DNA from: Ischnura elegans
Taxonomy: Eukaryota; Arthropoda; Insecta; Odonata; Coenagrionidae
Assembly: GCF_921293095.1 (NCBI RefSeq)
Contig: NC_060246.1
Coordinates: 15,518,001-15,582,000, forward strand
DNA length: 64,000 nucleotides
Direction: 5' to 3'
Below are positions 53,929-64,000 of this stretch, piece by piece. Every line of letters begins with the position of its first letter. Within the stretch, counting starts at the first letter, position 1. The notes below the pieces were generated by a model. That model was not told the DNA's origin. It was given only the letters and a program-made list of their open reading frames with translations, and searched no databases. A program made the translations under genes and the position numbers.

Positions 53929-56900
53929 GTAAGTATGCATTGATATGTAATCATATTCGTTGCTTCTCCGTACTTGTCCATTAATATTATCTTTTCTCTT
54001 CCCCAGTCTTAAGAATTATTGAAGAAGTGACTCTACGAGGCCGCTCTAAGTATTCTAAAGAGTGGACCGCTGCTATTTTGAATGAACTGAGAAAGCAAGG
54101 ATTAAAGAAGTATGCCACTTTGGTAAGACCACATCTTCATTGTTGTATCATCTATACATATCTGTACGTATACATTTGTTTTATTTATTGTGTAACCGCC
54201 TTGAAGTGGAGTTGAAACATTGATGGAATTTCATTCATTAATATTTGTAGACTGACCCAAATTGCGTTGAACTTGTCACTCAATATTTGTATCAGCTAAT
54301 CCTTTCACACCAAAATATTTCTTCTCTTTCACATCCCTCTTTACCTGTTCCATGTTTTGTTCAAGGCCTTCCTTTTCCGTTCTTTCCATCCACTTCTTCC
54401 TTGAGGATTGTTTTCATTGGGTCATCATGTCTCAAAATGTGGCCTATAATGCTGTTTCATCTTCTTAATAATGTTTACATGACTCTCCTAAGCTTCATTA
54501 CACCTCATTACTAACTAAGTCGATCCATTTGATCCTCATCATTCTTCTGTTGCACCTCATTTTGAAGGCCTCTTTCCCCACTTTCTCGGCTGCTGTTATT
54601 GTCATGCCTCACTTCCGTATAGAAGCATATATGGACTCCAAAAGCGAGTTCTTGTAAATTGTTCTTTACTTCCATATTTAAGTTTCCCACTGAAATCAGC
54701 TGTCTTTTCTGGTGGAATGCTCTCTATGTTTGGGATATTCTGCTGATAACTGAGGCCTTTTCATTAATAATTTTCTTGATGTAAACATGGAAAATTATGG
54801 GTGACAAAGCACAGCCTTGTCTCACTCCTTTCCTAATTCTTGCTTCTTCCCAGGTGGGCCCTGATTTCATCATGGCTATATGGTTTTTGTATACACTTAG
54901 TATAATTCTCCTGCCATGGTGAAAAACTCCCAATTTATTTCAGGATTGTGTTCTAATATGCATTGTCAAATGCCTTCTCTAAGTCCATAAACGCGATGAA
55001 TACTGGCTTGTTCTTTTCCATACTCTTCTTTATTAGCAGCCTGAAGCCCATATGGCACTTCCAAAATTATTGGCCCATCCATTGGATCTTAGATTGTGGC
55101 CCAATTGACACACACCAATTTCTACTCCAATATCCTTTTCACAATAATGGACACAATTTCTTGACCAATTTGGTATTTAGAATAGTTTCTATTTTCTTGC
55201 AGCCAATCTCTAATAATAAGTCAGTTTTGTTGACTCCTAGTGGCCAAACAAATTGATTGACAAATTGAAACTGAAACAAAGTGATTGAAAAATTACTTTT
55301 GAGCATGCAAATCACACGAATGCTTACACAAAGTTAAGTCATTGAAATGCAATGACATTCTCTAGTGGGGCATTAGAACACTATTGGTAAGGTATGATAT
55401 TTGGAGGAGACGAGTGAGAGTTGGTCATTTGCAACGTGAGGGAAGGGTAGGTAAGGGAGGGTGGAGAGAAACCCGGCCCCAGCATATGCCTGCTGATGAC
55501 GAAAGGCACCAAGGGGACGGCTTTTCATCCCATCTGACGGACAGAGTGTTGCGCTTGAAATGTCCTCCACATAACACTCAAGCAGGGATCAGGCAGTCTC
55601 CGAAAAATACTCTGCCACCATTGGGATTTGAACATGGGCCCACGGGGTGGGAAGCCAACACTCTAGCCACCACACCAGCCCGATCCCAATTAGAACACTA
55701 TTATGACCAATATTGGTATAAATATTGATACGTTTTATACGGTATGTAACGCCCAATATTTTAAACAATATTGCACGCTGATGTATTGGCCAATGAATTG
55801 TAAAGTATCTTATGGGCTTAAGGGCCAATATTCCTTCCCTTGTACCTTCGTTTTTTCTGAATCCAAATTTGGCCTCATCCAAATACTCTTCTACTCTTTG
55901 TTATATTCTTCTACCTAGATGATGTTTGTCAGTATTTTCGATGCATATGTTGTCAGGCTTATGGTCCTAAAATCTTCACAGTTCTCCACTCTTTTCCTCT
56001 TGAAAATTGAGATTATAATGTTCCTCTCGAAGTCCTTTGGTATCTCACCTGTTGAATACATTTCCCTAATGATTTTGTGCGGCTGGTTCAATGTATTTTC
56101 TCCTGTGTTTATAATTAGCTGTGCATCAATTCCAGGTGCTTTATTTATCCGTAGGTCTCTTACAGTTGCATCAAATTCTGATCTTAAAATCTTGGGGCTA
56201 CCATGTCATCTTCATCCACTTCCCTCTTGTTTTCTTTAGCATTCATTCTTAGGCTGCTGCCTTTGTACAAATCTTCCAGGTATTTCTTCAGTTTCTTCTC
56301 TGTCTTCATTATCATTCATTAGTTCTCCATTTTTGTCCTTAAGGGTAATACATCTTACACCCATTTCCTTAAAGTGGTTCCTCTCTATCCTATTGGCGGC
56401 CTCTACTTTTCCATGCACAAGATTGTTTAATACGTCTTCACAGATATTTTTTCATCCACGCTTCTTTAGCCTTCCTAGCTTTACAAAATATCTCGTTTAT
56501 TATTCCCTTGTAACAATTCTGCTCTTCCACTGTTTTCACAGCCTTGTATTTTCTTCTTTCTTCAATGAGATTTAATATGTACTTCCTGCAATGTCTATGA
56601 TTTTTTCATAACGACTTTCTTTTACCAAGAAATTCTTCAGCTGCTGCCTGCAGACCACTTCAAATGGTTTTCCAACTCTCTTTCTCTGATTTATCAGTCA
56701 TATCCTCCCCTATTTTTTCAGCTTCTTTAAAAGCCAGTTGATGCTGAACCTCTTTTAATTTTTAACCTGCCATAAGTTTTTCAAGGCTTCATTCAATTTT
56801 TATTAATGTTAGGTGGCATTTCATCATTATTTACTTATAATCCCTGTCAATATTTGCCACAGAGTAGCTTCTTTAGTAATTCACCTGGTTCCTTAACCTT

Positions 56901-59900
56901 TGTTTTGCTAGGAAGTAGTTGATTTGAAATCTTCTAAGATCTTCTGGCATTTTCCTCGTATATACTCTTTGCATGGAATTTTTTAATAATGTGTTGCTTG
57001 TGTTCAGTGTAGAATTCAAGTAGCCTTTCTCCTCTTTCGCATATGGTCACTGCCGATATTTGACCCCCGGTGGCTTTTGTAATCCTTCACCTGGTTTCTG
57101 AATCTTTTATTTTTTTCACTAGAATGTAGTCAGATTATAAGACCCGTTAAGTCAGGATTGTTTTCAATTTGTAAGGTTCCTGTATGAATTCGTATAGTGC
57201 ATGTGCCTGCTAGTCAATTTTTGATTCAAGTACAAAGCCAAGTAATATTGATGAAGCCAGATTATTTGTGGTACTTGGTTATTTTTTTTAACAACTCCAT
57301 TGACAAAAAACAAGAGATGCTTCAGCCATGTTGGAAATGGTGGTGTTGTGATACAGGTTAAATATTATTTTTTTGAGTGAAAGTAATTCAAGTACAGTTT
57401 TAAATGAGGCATCAGATGCTCTTTGATCATTTTGAGAGAAAAATAATCCCAAGAATTGAGCCATCAGGAATAATGTTCATATTTTATTAAGGATTGTGGA
57501 AAGATTTTTTTGGGTGAACACGCTCTGGGGTTGTTCATATACAAGACAAGCAGATCTACTTTGATATTTGAACATCGCATTCCTAATATTCATTCAAGGT
57601 TTGCTCCTGAACTTAAAAAAAACATGTTTTGTGGCGATTGTACTTATTTTAAGGTAATATACTCAACTGCGTTAAATATCCTTTGTGTCACCTCTAAAGT
57701 GAATATTTGGTTCATTATTGCTTTTCATATATGTATAATATAGACTACTCTTTTAAAGGTGTGAAAAATCCAGATTGGAATTTCTCTTTGATGGTTGAGC
57801 GAGTGGCCATGCTGAGTTCTGAATCTCAATGTTTTCCTTTATACAGTCCACAATTATCAATTCATACTGATAACAGTAATTAGTTGTGCATTTAATTTTG
57901 CTCTAGTTTTCATCGTCGGGAGCATTGGGTTCATCACCTGTGGACGAGGATGCCCGACGGGATGACCACACCTCACACTACATCCTGCGCTTGTCCTATT
58001 GCAACTCAGAGCAGCATCAAATGTGGTTCATGGCAAGAGAGCTTGAACTGTTTCGATTACGGTTCGGTCATCTTAGCCAAGAAGGTGTTCAGAGTTTTGT
58101 AGAACAGAACAAGTTATCTTTTTCAGTGGTAAGTTTCTTTTTTGTTGGTCTTCAATGAGTTGGAGAAGCAAATAAGTATTAACCCTAGAAAAAATTTCTA
58201 TAGATCATTATATGGTGAATATATTTATTTTTCTACAAATTTTTCTCAATTTTAGTCTGCAGGACCTTGAAAAGCTACATGAATGCACATCAAAAATTTG
58301 AGATTTTGTCAAATTGGGCACGTCACACTCACTAGAATATTAAGGCTTGTCCATTAAGTAAGGGGTGGGAACTCAATGTTTTTCGTGTCTCATGAAATGA
58401 AAGAAGAAAGTTTAACACAAATTTCTTTGCTTCAGTTGACATTGTTGCCATGCTCTTTTCAATTTCCCCATGGCGCAGCTTCCTATCTTGCCGTGAGCAG
58501 TTGGTGAATTACTGTATTTATTTTGCAGTGATAAATTCTTCCTGACCTCTCTCTCGGTATGTAGTCCAGGAAGAGTTTATTACTGCAATGCATGGGGAAA
58601 CCGAAAAATCTTACTTCTTAAACAGAAGTCAAATCAGTACTTGGGACCAATTCTGTACTAAGTAAATCAACAAAATCAAGGTTTCATTTATTGAATGCTC
58701 ATTCTCATGGAGCTATGTGGAACTCTTTCTTTGCGTGTGCGGCTGTGACTGGGAGAGTAGTTTGTATGTTGGTCTCTTCATTTAGCCTTCTTCATTATTC
58801 AACCCTGAGGTTGGTTTGCAGTAGTACTCCATTCCTCTCTTTCATCTGCCTTTCTCTTTATTTCTGTTTATGTAATGCAACCCATAGCATTCAAAATCTG
58901 CTGCTTAATTGACATTTTCGGTCATCACCATTGATTCTTTCCCTGAATAGCTCCTTCGGCTATCGTGCTATTATTACATATTGTTGTCACACCTTAGAAT
59001 GTGCCCTATGAGTTAGTCTCCTCTCATTTGGATATGCCCTCTCAAGGATCTGATTCCTGAACTCATCTCAGTACCTGTTCATTTGTGACACTCTTTTCTT
59101 CCTCTGAGCTTCACCATCCTTCTGCAGAGCCACCTCTCTCTGGCTTCCAGCCTCCTCTCCACACTTCCAACAAATGCTTTCATCATTCATTTCCTTATTT
59201 CCTAACAGATGTAAGTTCTTTCTTAGGTAGAATGCAATTTTGGCCAGCCGTAATCTCGCCATAATTTTTTTCTGGCTTCTACCATCTCTTGTTATTTTGC
59301 TTCCCAAGTGGGCAAAGCCTTCTATTACCTCAAGCTTTTTTCATCTAATACTTCCAGCTCATATTTGGAAACTTATGAGCAGAACTGTTTGTGTACTGAA
59401 AGTTAGATCTGAGTCTCTGCAATTTCTACCGAGGATAGACCCAGCTTGACACACCGGGAATCAGTGCGGCCCCCCCTTCTGGGAAATTTTTCAAAAAATT
59501 AAATAATGGATTATATTATATATGCTTAATTTCATTATTGTGACTATCAAAACACTTCCTTGCCTTGGTCGCAGGAAGATATTGGGTTCACTGGCATGTG
59601 TTAATAAGAAATCAATCCAAATTCTTGTGGAAACATCATTGGGGAATTCTTTAATTAAAAGACAGTGGACACACTGTCATAGCTTTTGAAAGAGTAGCCT
59701 TCTGTTACCTTAACTTACCTACATTTCCTATGTCATATGTAGGTTTTTAAATTTTCTGCATATCTCACTGAGTTAAATAAAAACTTAAAATTCCGCAACA
59801 ATTGTTTTTTTTTTTTCAATGACCCTGTTAGTGGAGCGGTTGAAACCCAGGCTGGCATAGTTAAAATATTTATGGAATAGTACAAAATCATTATATTACC

Positions 59901-62900
59901 TGGTGAAATTACGTGATACCACCTTGTTTTACCTTAGAACTTAAGTCTGTATTTATTCTTTCAGGTCTCTCCAAGTGAGAAGGAACAAATCTTTACTCAC
60001 TTGATGAATTGTACTCCACATATGACGTCAGCTGCTGTAGAAGTGTCAGAATACTACAAGTTTCAGTTCAATACAGTTCCTGATCTAGTTCGAAATCGTA
60101 GAGTTTACTTACAAAATGGTGTGGCATACGTTCCATCTGGTGAACTTCTTTATGTTGTGCTTCATATGTATCGGGGCATACTTGCAAGAGGTCTCAAGGT
60201 GAGTTGTGGCTATTTACCTTTATAATTAAGTTCATTTCTTATTATTAGCCAAAGAAAGAAAAAAATGGTGACACTAAGCCGAGAGGAGTTAAATTTGTGG
60301 AGGTCATTCTTGCAACGGAAGGAAACATTTTTCTATTTTTCTTTCTAGTGAATGAAGAAATGAATCCGGTGCCAGGGGAGGGCATATACCCCTCTGTCAC
60401 AGGTTCTTTTTCTGTAGCATTCATCATCATACTACAGTATAGCCACAATATTGTGTCCCCTTTGTTGCCCTGGACTAGCTTTATCAGTGGTAAACTTAAT
60501 TTGCAGCAGTGGACAAAAGATTTGATAAGGACAGAGTATTTTGGAATTATATGAAAACATTTTGTTTTGCCTTTATCATGAATTTTATTTTCTATGAGAC
60601 CTTAATCTTGAGATAAAACATCATTTAAAGGCAGGAGATGAGTATTTAAGTAGCATATTATGTGATGAAAATATTCTTTGTAATAGGTTGGAAGAAAGAA
60701 TCAACTGTTGTTTGAATGTCAACATGGCTACATAACTTGCTACTTGCACCACTACCTAAAAAAAGTCCTATCTATTTCAAAATTGAAAGCAATTTGAGTT
60801 TTAAATATTTTACCTTAGTGATATTCATTGCACGAAAGGAAATTGAAAGCACATATATTGGCAGAAAGCGTGTTTTATTTTACATCACATTAGTAACTGA
60901 AGTCAAATTTTGTTGCATTTCTTTATCAATACTAGTTTTCTCCCCAAAGATTTTTGAAAATGAGGGCTCTTTTTTGGCAGTTGAAGAAATAAGTTTGAAT
61001 TGAAGTTTCAATTGTTGTAGTTACATCTTTTGTTGTGAAATGATAACATGCATGTACTTAGTGATTGTTATGTTGTTTATTACTAGAGAGACTAATGCAT
61101 CAAAAATTTCACACCACCATCCAATAAAAAATAAGACCCAAAATTAGTCAGGTCACATCTTTAGGTAAAGAGAAAAAAACTGTTATTATTGTTCTTGTCA
61201 TTTCCATGCTTTCATATTAGTTCCCTAATGGTTCCCAACTATTATCATTAAACCATGTTCAATATTGTCCAATTCCAGAGCTGAAATCTATTTTTAACAG
61301 GATAGCACAACGGAACAGCAGAGTTTTCTTCTGCTGATGAATTTTTAATGGCTTCAATTAAAAATGTACCATTGAGTGACCATTTTCTGCCACCAGTGTT
61401 TTACATGCCGAGATGTTTCTTTATCCTATGCCTCCCTCTATGCAACAGGCATTGGTTCGAATCCGGGCTTCATTGGATAGTGACCCTCGTCTTGGAGCTC
61501 TCATGTCTGGCCTGCATGTAGCATATACGGGACGTGATTACTCAAACACCCCTGCCAAGGAGAATTCGATTCTGCCTCAAGAATTAGACCAGGTGAGGAA
61601 GTGTATTTCAACTCTTTCATTTAGAAATAGGAAAGTGAGTGTGTGGGGCATATTAAAATAGACCTTCAAAATAACTGCGGCAGTCACTGGATAAGTCGAA
61701 GGAAGTGATCACTTGAATTACACCCATGTATGAATTTTGCTGTCTGATCATTGCTTAGGTGTGAGTTGTGACCAGTAAATACTCTAAAGCCCCTAAAAAA
61801 AAGTGGCAGGTCCTCATTAAGTGTTTTTCTGAATTAAGTCTTCAAAATTTTTGTCCCCCACAGAAAAAATGTTAAATTATGAGTCAACTGTATTTCGTAT
61901 TCAATTCAAAATTTATTTGTATCAAGTATATGTTAGTCCTTGTGAAAAACAGGTTTATTTTTGGTTGAAGAAAGAATTGTAGTTGCAAACAAATGAACAA
62001 ATTAGAAATAAAACAAGTTTTTAATGGTGAGTGTGGTCACTGAAGATACCACAGTGTAAAATGCTTAGGAAGGGTTGAAAGTGGTTCTTCCTGAACGTGT
62101 GGTGAGTCATGTGCTTTCTCTCTTTGGCTGTTTGCAGTTTTGTCTCGAGTCCTTCCCACCTTGCATGCAGCAACTGCACCAGCAGTTGAGAGCTACCCAC
62201 CACCTGCACCACTCGGGGCGCCTCCGATACATACTCTACCTGAAAGGGCTTGGCCTCTCCTACGAGCATGCCATGGAATTCTTCCGTGATGAATTTATGC
62301 AGCATGATGCCAAGAAGGTGAGTTACTGATCCACACGCATAGATATTGTCATCTCGAGTTAAGCAGAAGTTGACTTTCGTACTCAAGGTATTTCTTTCCC
62401 TATGTGTTAGCAGTCAGTCTGCGCTTCAGCCTGACAGTTGGTTTGTATAGGTGAGGATAGAGCTCACCAAAGACTGAGCCACGTGGGCATTTCAGCCCGA
62501 GGATTTGGTGGGCCTGTGGGTTGAGCATGGTGGGCCACTGATATAATTATACCAGCGTTTGAATCCAAGCTCAGACTCTCCCAAGCCAAAATCCTCAGTG
62601 AGTGATTGAAAAAGATTTTCTAAGCTTTTTATTAATGTCATCTTACTGTAGCCTCTCAGTTGTGTAGTCATCCATTTGCAATAAAAGTGCATGTTATTTT
62701 TCTTTGAAATTGCCCAAGAATTTCTCTTTCAATTAGAAAATGCTGCTGATGAAAATGTAATATGTACATTTATGTTGTCCTGAGCAATTCCGCAGTGGAA
62801 AAGAATACTTTTCTTATATAGATACACTGTATTCAGCTTGGTTATTAATGCACGCATGCACACATCATATCATTGAATTCAGGACATGAAGCAAAATAAC

Positions 62901-63562
62901 TACAGAACAAAACAAAAACGCATCATGGATACCCAAGCCCACTGTGACCCAAACATAAATGCAACTTGTTGATGTCATATGAAAACTACTATAATGCACC
63001 TATAGTGTGTAGGGCGGCAAAGCTGGGATACAATTGAAGTTTTGTGTTGATTTGACTGTTATATTAGTAAATTTGGGTATTTACTGTAAGGGAGAAATTT
63101 GCCTTTGTCAGGATTCGAAACTGGACCGTCTAATTTCTGTTCAGGTATGCTACCAGTAGTACCACCAAACCAAGGATTCGTGTTCAAATTCCAACTAAAC
63201 CAAATAATTTTTCCATGGCAAATTTCACCTATGGCGTCAACTTTGCATCTGTGCACAAGACTGCGTACGAAGTCACATATTACGATTAGCACTTTATATT
63301 TAGTTAAATTAGTTATATGTAGTTATATTCTACGTTAATTTTTTAAAAGTGTAATGATTAATATTTTTCCAGTTTGAAAAGGAGTATTCGTATATCATCA
63401 ACCATTCGTATGGAAAGGTGGGCGCCTGCAAGCAGTACTCTCCATATAGTTGCTCCAAATTAATCACGGAGACTTTGGGGGAGGGAAGCTGCCCCTTCAA
63501 GTTTGAGGCATCCAACAAAATCAAGGCCCTCCTCACATCTCATGATTCCCACACCCCGGAAT
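53784..63562 (+). CDS. PRIM2: PRIM2, DNA primase large subunit (5' seven exons; 3' end outside window)
   Basis: Encodes the regulatory p58 subunit of DNA primase, which with the catalytic p49 subunit and DNA polymerase alpha makes RNA primers in the nucleus. Exons: 53784-53928, 54007-54122, 57907-58128, 59965-60198, 61449-61592, 62138-62317, 63373-63562, all GT-AG. That gives 410 codons and one base; the rest lies beyond the window. Landmarks: NANYPHDLQFYGLPPDFD (N-terminal domain), HTSHYILRLSYCNSEQHQMW, VYLQNGVAYVPSGEL, YTGRDYSNT, then SFPPCMQQLH with the first [4Fe-4S] cysteine (C296), and HSYGK with GSCPF carrying the second (C387). The third and fourth ligands are expected downstream. The start is the first ATG of the frame. 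Confidence 0.95.
54007..54122 (+). CDS. PRIM2: PRIM2 exon 2
   Basis: Residues 49-87 (ILRIIEEVTLRGRSKYSKEW, then LNELRKQGLKKYATL). Acceptor CTTCCCCAG, donor GTAAGA, phase 0. Confidence 0.92.
54245..57160 (-). mobile_element. RTE-like LINE in PRIM2 intron 2, decayed
   Basis: Minus-strand LINE of the same family as 31136-32332. The 3' end near 54245 reads [20 protein letters not shown]. 54724-54933 has SGPTWEEARIRKGVRQGCAL. 55900-56200 has APGIDAQLIINTGEN and IPKDFERNIIISIFKRK (RT N-terminal motifs). Sequence up to about 57100 (GSNIGSDH) looks like the end of the endonuclease domain. Many frames are broken. A SINE is inserted at 55386-55688. Confidence 0.8.
55386..55688 (-). repeat. tRNA-derived SINE with target duplication
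   Basis: On the minus strand, TGGTGTGGTGGCTAGAGTG forms an A-box region and GTTCAAATCCCA a B box (plus-strand 55622-55633). ATTAGAACACTATT flanks both sides (55372-55385 and 55689-55702), a 14-base duplication. The LINE fragment resumes beyond it. Confidence 0.85.
57161..57906. other. PRIM2 intron 2, end
   Basis: AT-rich; no feature recognised before the acceptor TTGCTCTAG. Confidence 0.5.
57907..58128 (+). CDS. PRIM2: PRIM2 exon 3
   Basis: Residues 88-161 (RRDDHTSHYILRLSYCNSEQ, RELELFRLRFGHLSQEGVQS). Donor GTAAGT, phase 0. Joins exon 2 without a gap relative to the human protein. Confidence 0.93.
58860..59450 (-). mobile_element. RTE-like LINE fragment in PRIM2 intron 3
   Basis: Minus-strand 59068-59307 reads LGSKITRDGRSQKKIMARLR, then LAKIAFYLRKNLHLL, matching the [12 protein letters not shown] segment of the LINE at 31136-32332. 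The rest of the RT C-terminal region is scrambled. No target duplication found. Confidence 0.7.
59965..60198 (+). CDS. PRIM2: PRIM2 exon 4
   Basis: Residues 162-239 (VSPSEKEQIFTHLMNCTPHM, FNTVPDLVRNRRVYLQNGVA). Acceptor TTCTTTCAG, donor GTGAGT, phase 0. Confidence 0.93.
60199..61448. other. PRIM2 intron 4
   Basis: About 1.25 kb of AT-rich intron; nothing recognised. Confidence 0.5.
61449..61592 (+). CDS. PRIM2: PRIM2 exon 5
   Basis: Residues 240-287 (ALVRIRASLDSDPRLGALMS, AYTGRDYSN). Donor GTGAGG, phase 0. Confidence 0.93.
61593..62137. other. PRIM2 intron 5
   Basis: About 545 bases; nothing recognised. Confidence 0.5.
62138..62317 (+). CDS. PRIM2: PRIM2 exon 6
   Basis: Residues 288-347 with the first iron-sulfur ligand (ESFPPCMQQLH) and the HHSGRLRYILYLKGLGLSYE segment. 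Acceptor TTTGCAG, donor GTGAGT, phase 0. More GC-rich than its neighbours. Confidence 0.94.
62490..62610 (+). repeat. tRNA-derived SINE
   Basis: A-box-like TGGGTTGAGCATGGTGGG (62517-62534) and B-box-like GTTTGAATCCAA (62557-62568). Boundaries are approximate. Confidence 0.55.
63090..63185 (-). repeat. tRNA-derived SINE
   Basis: Minus strand: a GGTTTGGTGGTACTACTGG region as A box and AGTTTCGAATCCTGA (plus-strand 63109-63123) as B box. Boundaries are approximate. Confidence 0.5.
63373..63562 (+). CDS. PRIM2: PRIM2 exon 7
   Basis: Residues 348-410 (FEKEYSYIINHSYGKVGACK, EGSCPFKFEASNKIKALL). Contains the second iron-sulfur ligand. Donor GTAAGT, phase 1. The last exons lie outside the window. 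Confidence 0.93.
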
Positions 63563-63649
63563 GTAAGTGAAGTCATTGATTCTCTATACCTTTTCTCTCA
63601 AAGGGTGGCCGTTAATCGGGAAAGAGTTTACTGTGGGCTCTTTCTTTCA

Positions 63650-64000
63650 CATTCTCTTTCCTATGAGTAGCCTAAGGGCCAATATAGCCTCCCTTGTTGA
63701 TTGCTTTTTTTGAATTCTAATTGGTCCTCATCCAAGTACTTGTTTGCTCTTCGTTGTATTTTTCTGTAGATGATCCTTGTCAGTATCTTCGATGCATGTG
63801 TCGTCAGGCTTATGGTCTTCAAATGTTCACAGTTCTGTGCTCATTTTCTTTTGGGAATTGGAATTATAGTGTTCCTCTCCAAGTCCTTTGGTATCTTACC
63901 TGTTGAGTACAATTCACTTATAATTTTGTACGCCTGGTTCAATGTCTTTTCTCCTGCATTTTTAATTAGATCTGCTGGAGTATCGAGAAATCCAGATGCT
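63650..64000 (-). mobile_element. RTE-like LINE fragment in PRIM2 intron 7
   Basis: Parallel in sequence to about 55770-56140 of the LINE in intron 2 (shared blocks GCCTCATCCAA-like, CGATGCATGTG, GTTCCTCTCCAAGTCCTTTGG). It is the RT N-terminal region on the minus strand and continues past the window edge. Confidence 0.75.

Overview
This 64-kb window is nuclear DNA from an animal, very probably an arthropod and most likely an insect. It holds three recognisable conserved genes with GT-AG introns. The introns and flanks are packed with an arthropod-type mix of transposons: Penelope-like elements, piggyBac, hAT, Tigger/pogo, RTE-like LINEs and tRNA-derived SINEs. The call rests on protein motifs, splice sites and repeat ends read by eye; no database search was possible.

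Layout. 1-5530 is transposon debris: a hAT-family fragment (1-985), a LINE (1915-3114, minus) and a large Penelope-like element (3115-5525, minus). One unidentified host-like exon lies at 5804-5972 (minus). 6741-8119 looks like a solo LTR. 10040-11070 is a decayed LINE. 11590-13350 and 13383-15540 are two long terminal-inverted-repeat elements. 17213-17701 is a MITE. NOA1 (18334-44425, plus, eight coding exons, 698 codons) encodes a mitochondrial circularly permuted GTPase. Its introns hold a solo inverted Penelope terminal repeat, a hAT, a Tigger, a piggyBac carrying a LINE, a pogo-type MITE, SINEs and a stack of nested hATs. Beyond it are a palindromic mini-element (46507-46721), an orphan first-exon-like stretch (47914-47967) and a second piggyBac (48726-50952). 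NFYB (51693-53032, minus) encodes the CCAAT-binding NF-Y subunit B. It is head-to-head with PRIM2 (53784 to beyond 63562, plus), the large subunit of DNA primase, whose 3' end lies outside the window. The start codons of NFYB and PRIM2 are about 750 bases apart, so they probably share a divergent promoter.

Most unusual content. Several short snap-back elements share one architecture: two inverted arms, an asymmetric tail of about 41-44 bases at one end, and flanking target-site duplications. Each carries a motif of CNGANGA or a near match, a hairpin, GAAAC and GU(C/A), which resembles a hammerhead ribozyme. The same layout ends the Penelope-like element at 3115-3290. I read them as miniature non-autonomous Penelope derivatives made only of an inverted pair of terminal repeats. 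Copies are at 20302-20741, 23243-23456, 46507-46721, and one split by a Tigger insertion (23874-23970 plus 26311-26440).

The three genes are not one pathway. NOA1 acts in mitochondrial ribosome assembly, PRIM2 in priming nuclear DNA replication, and NFYB in transcription through CCAAT boxes.
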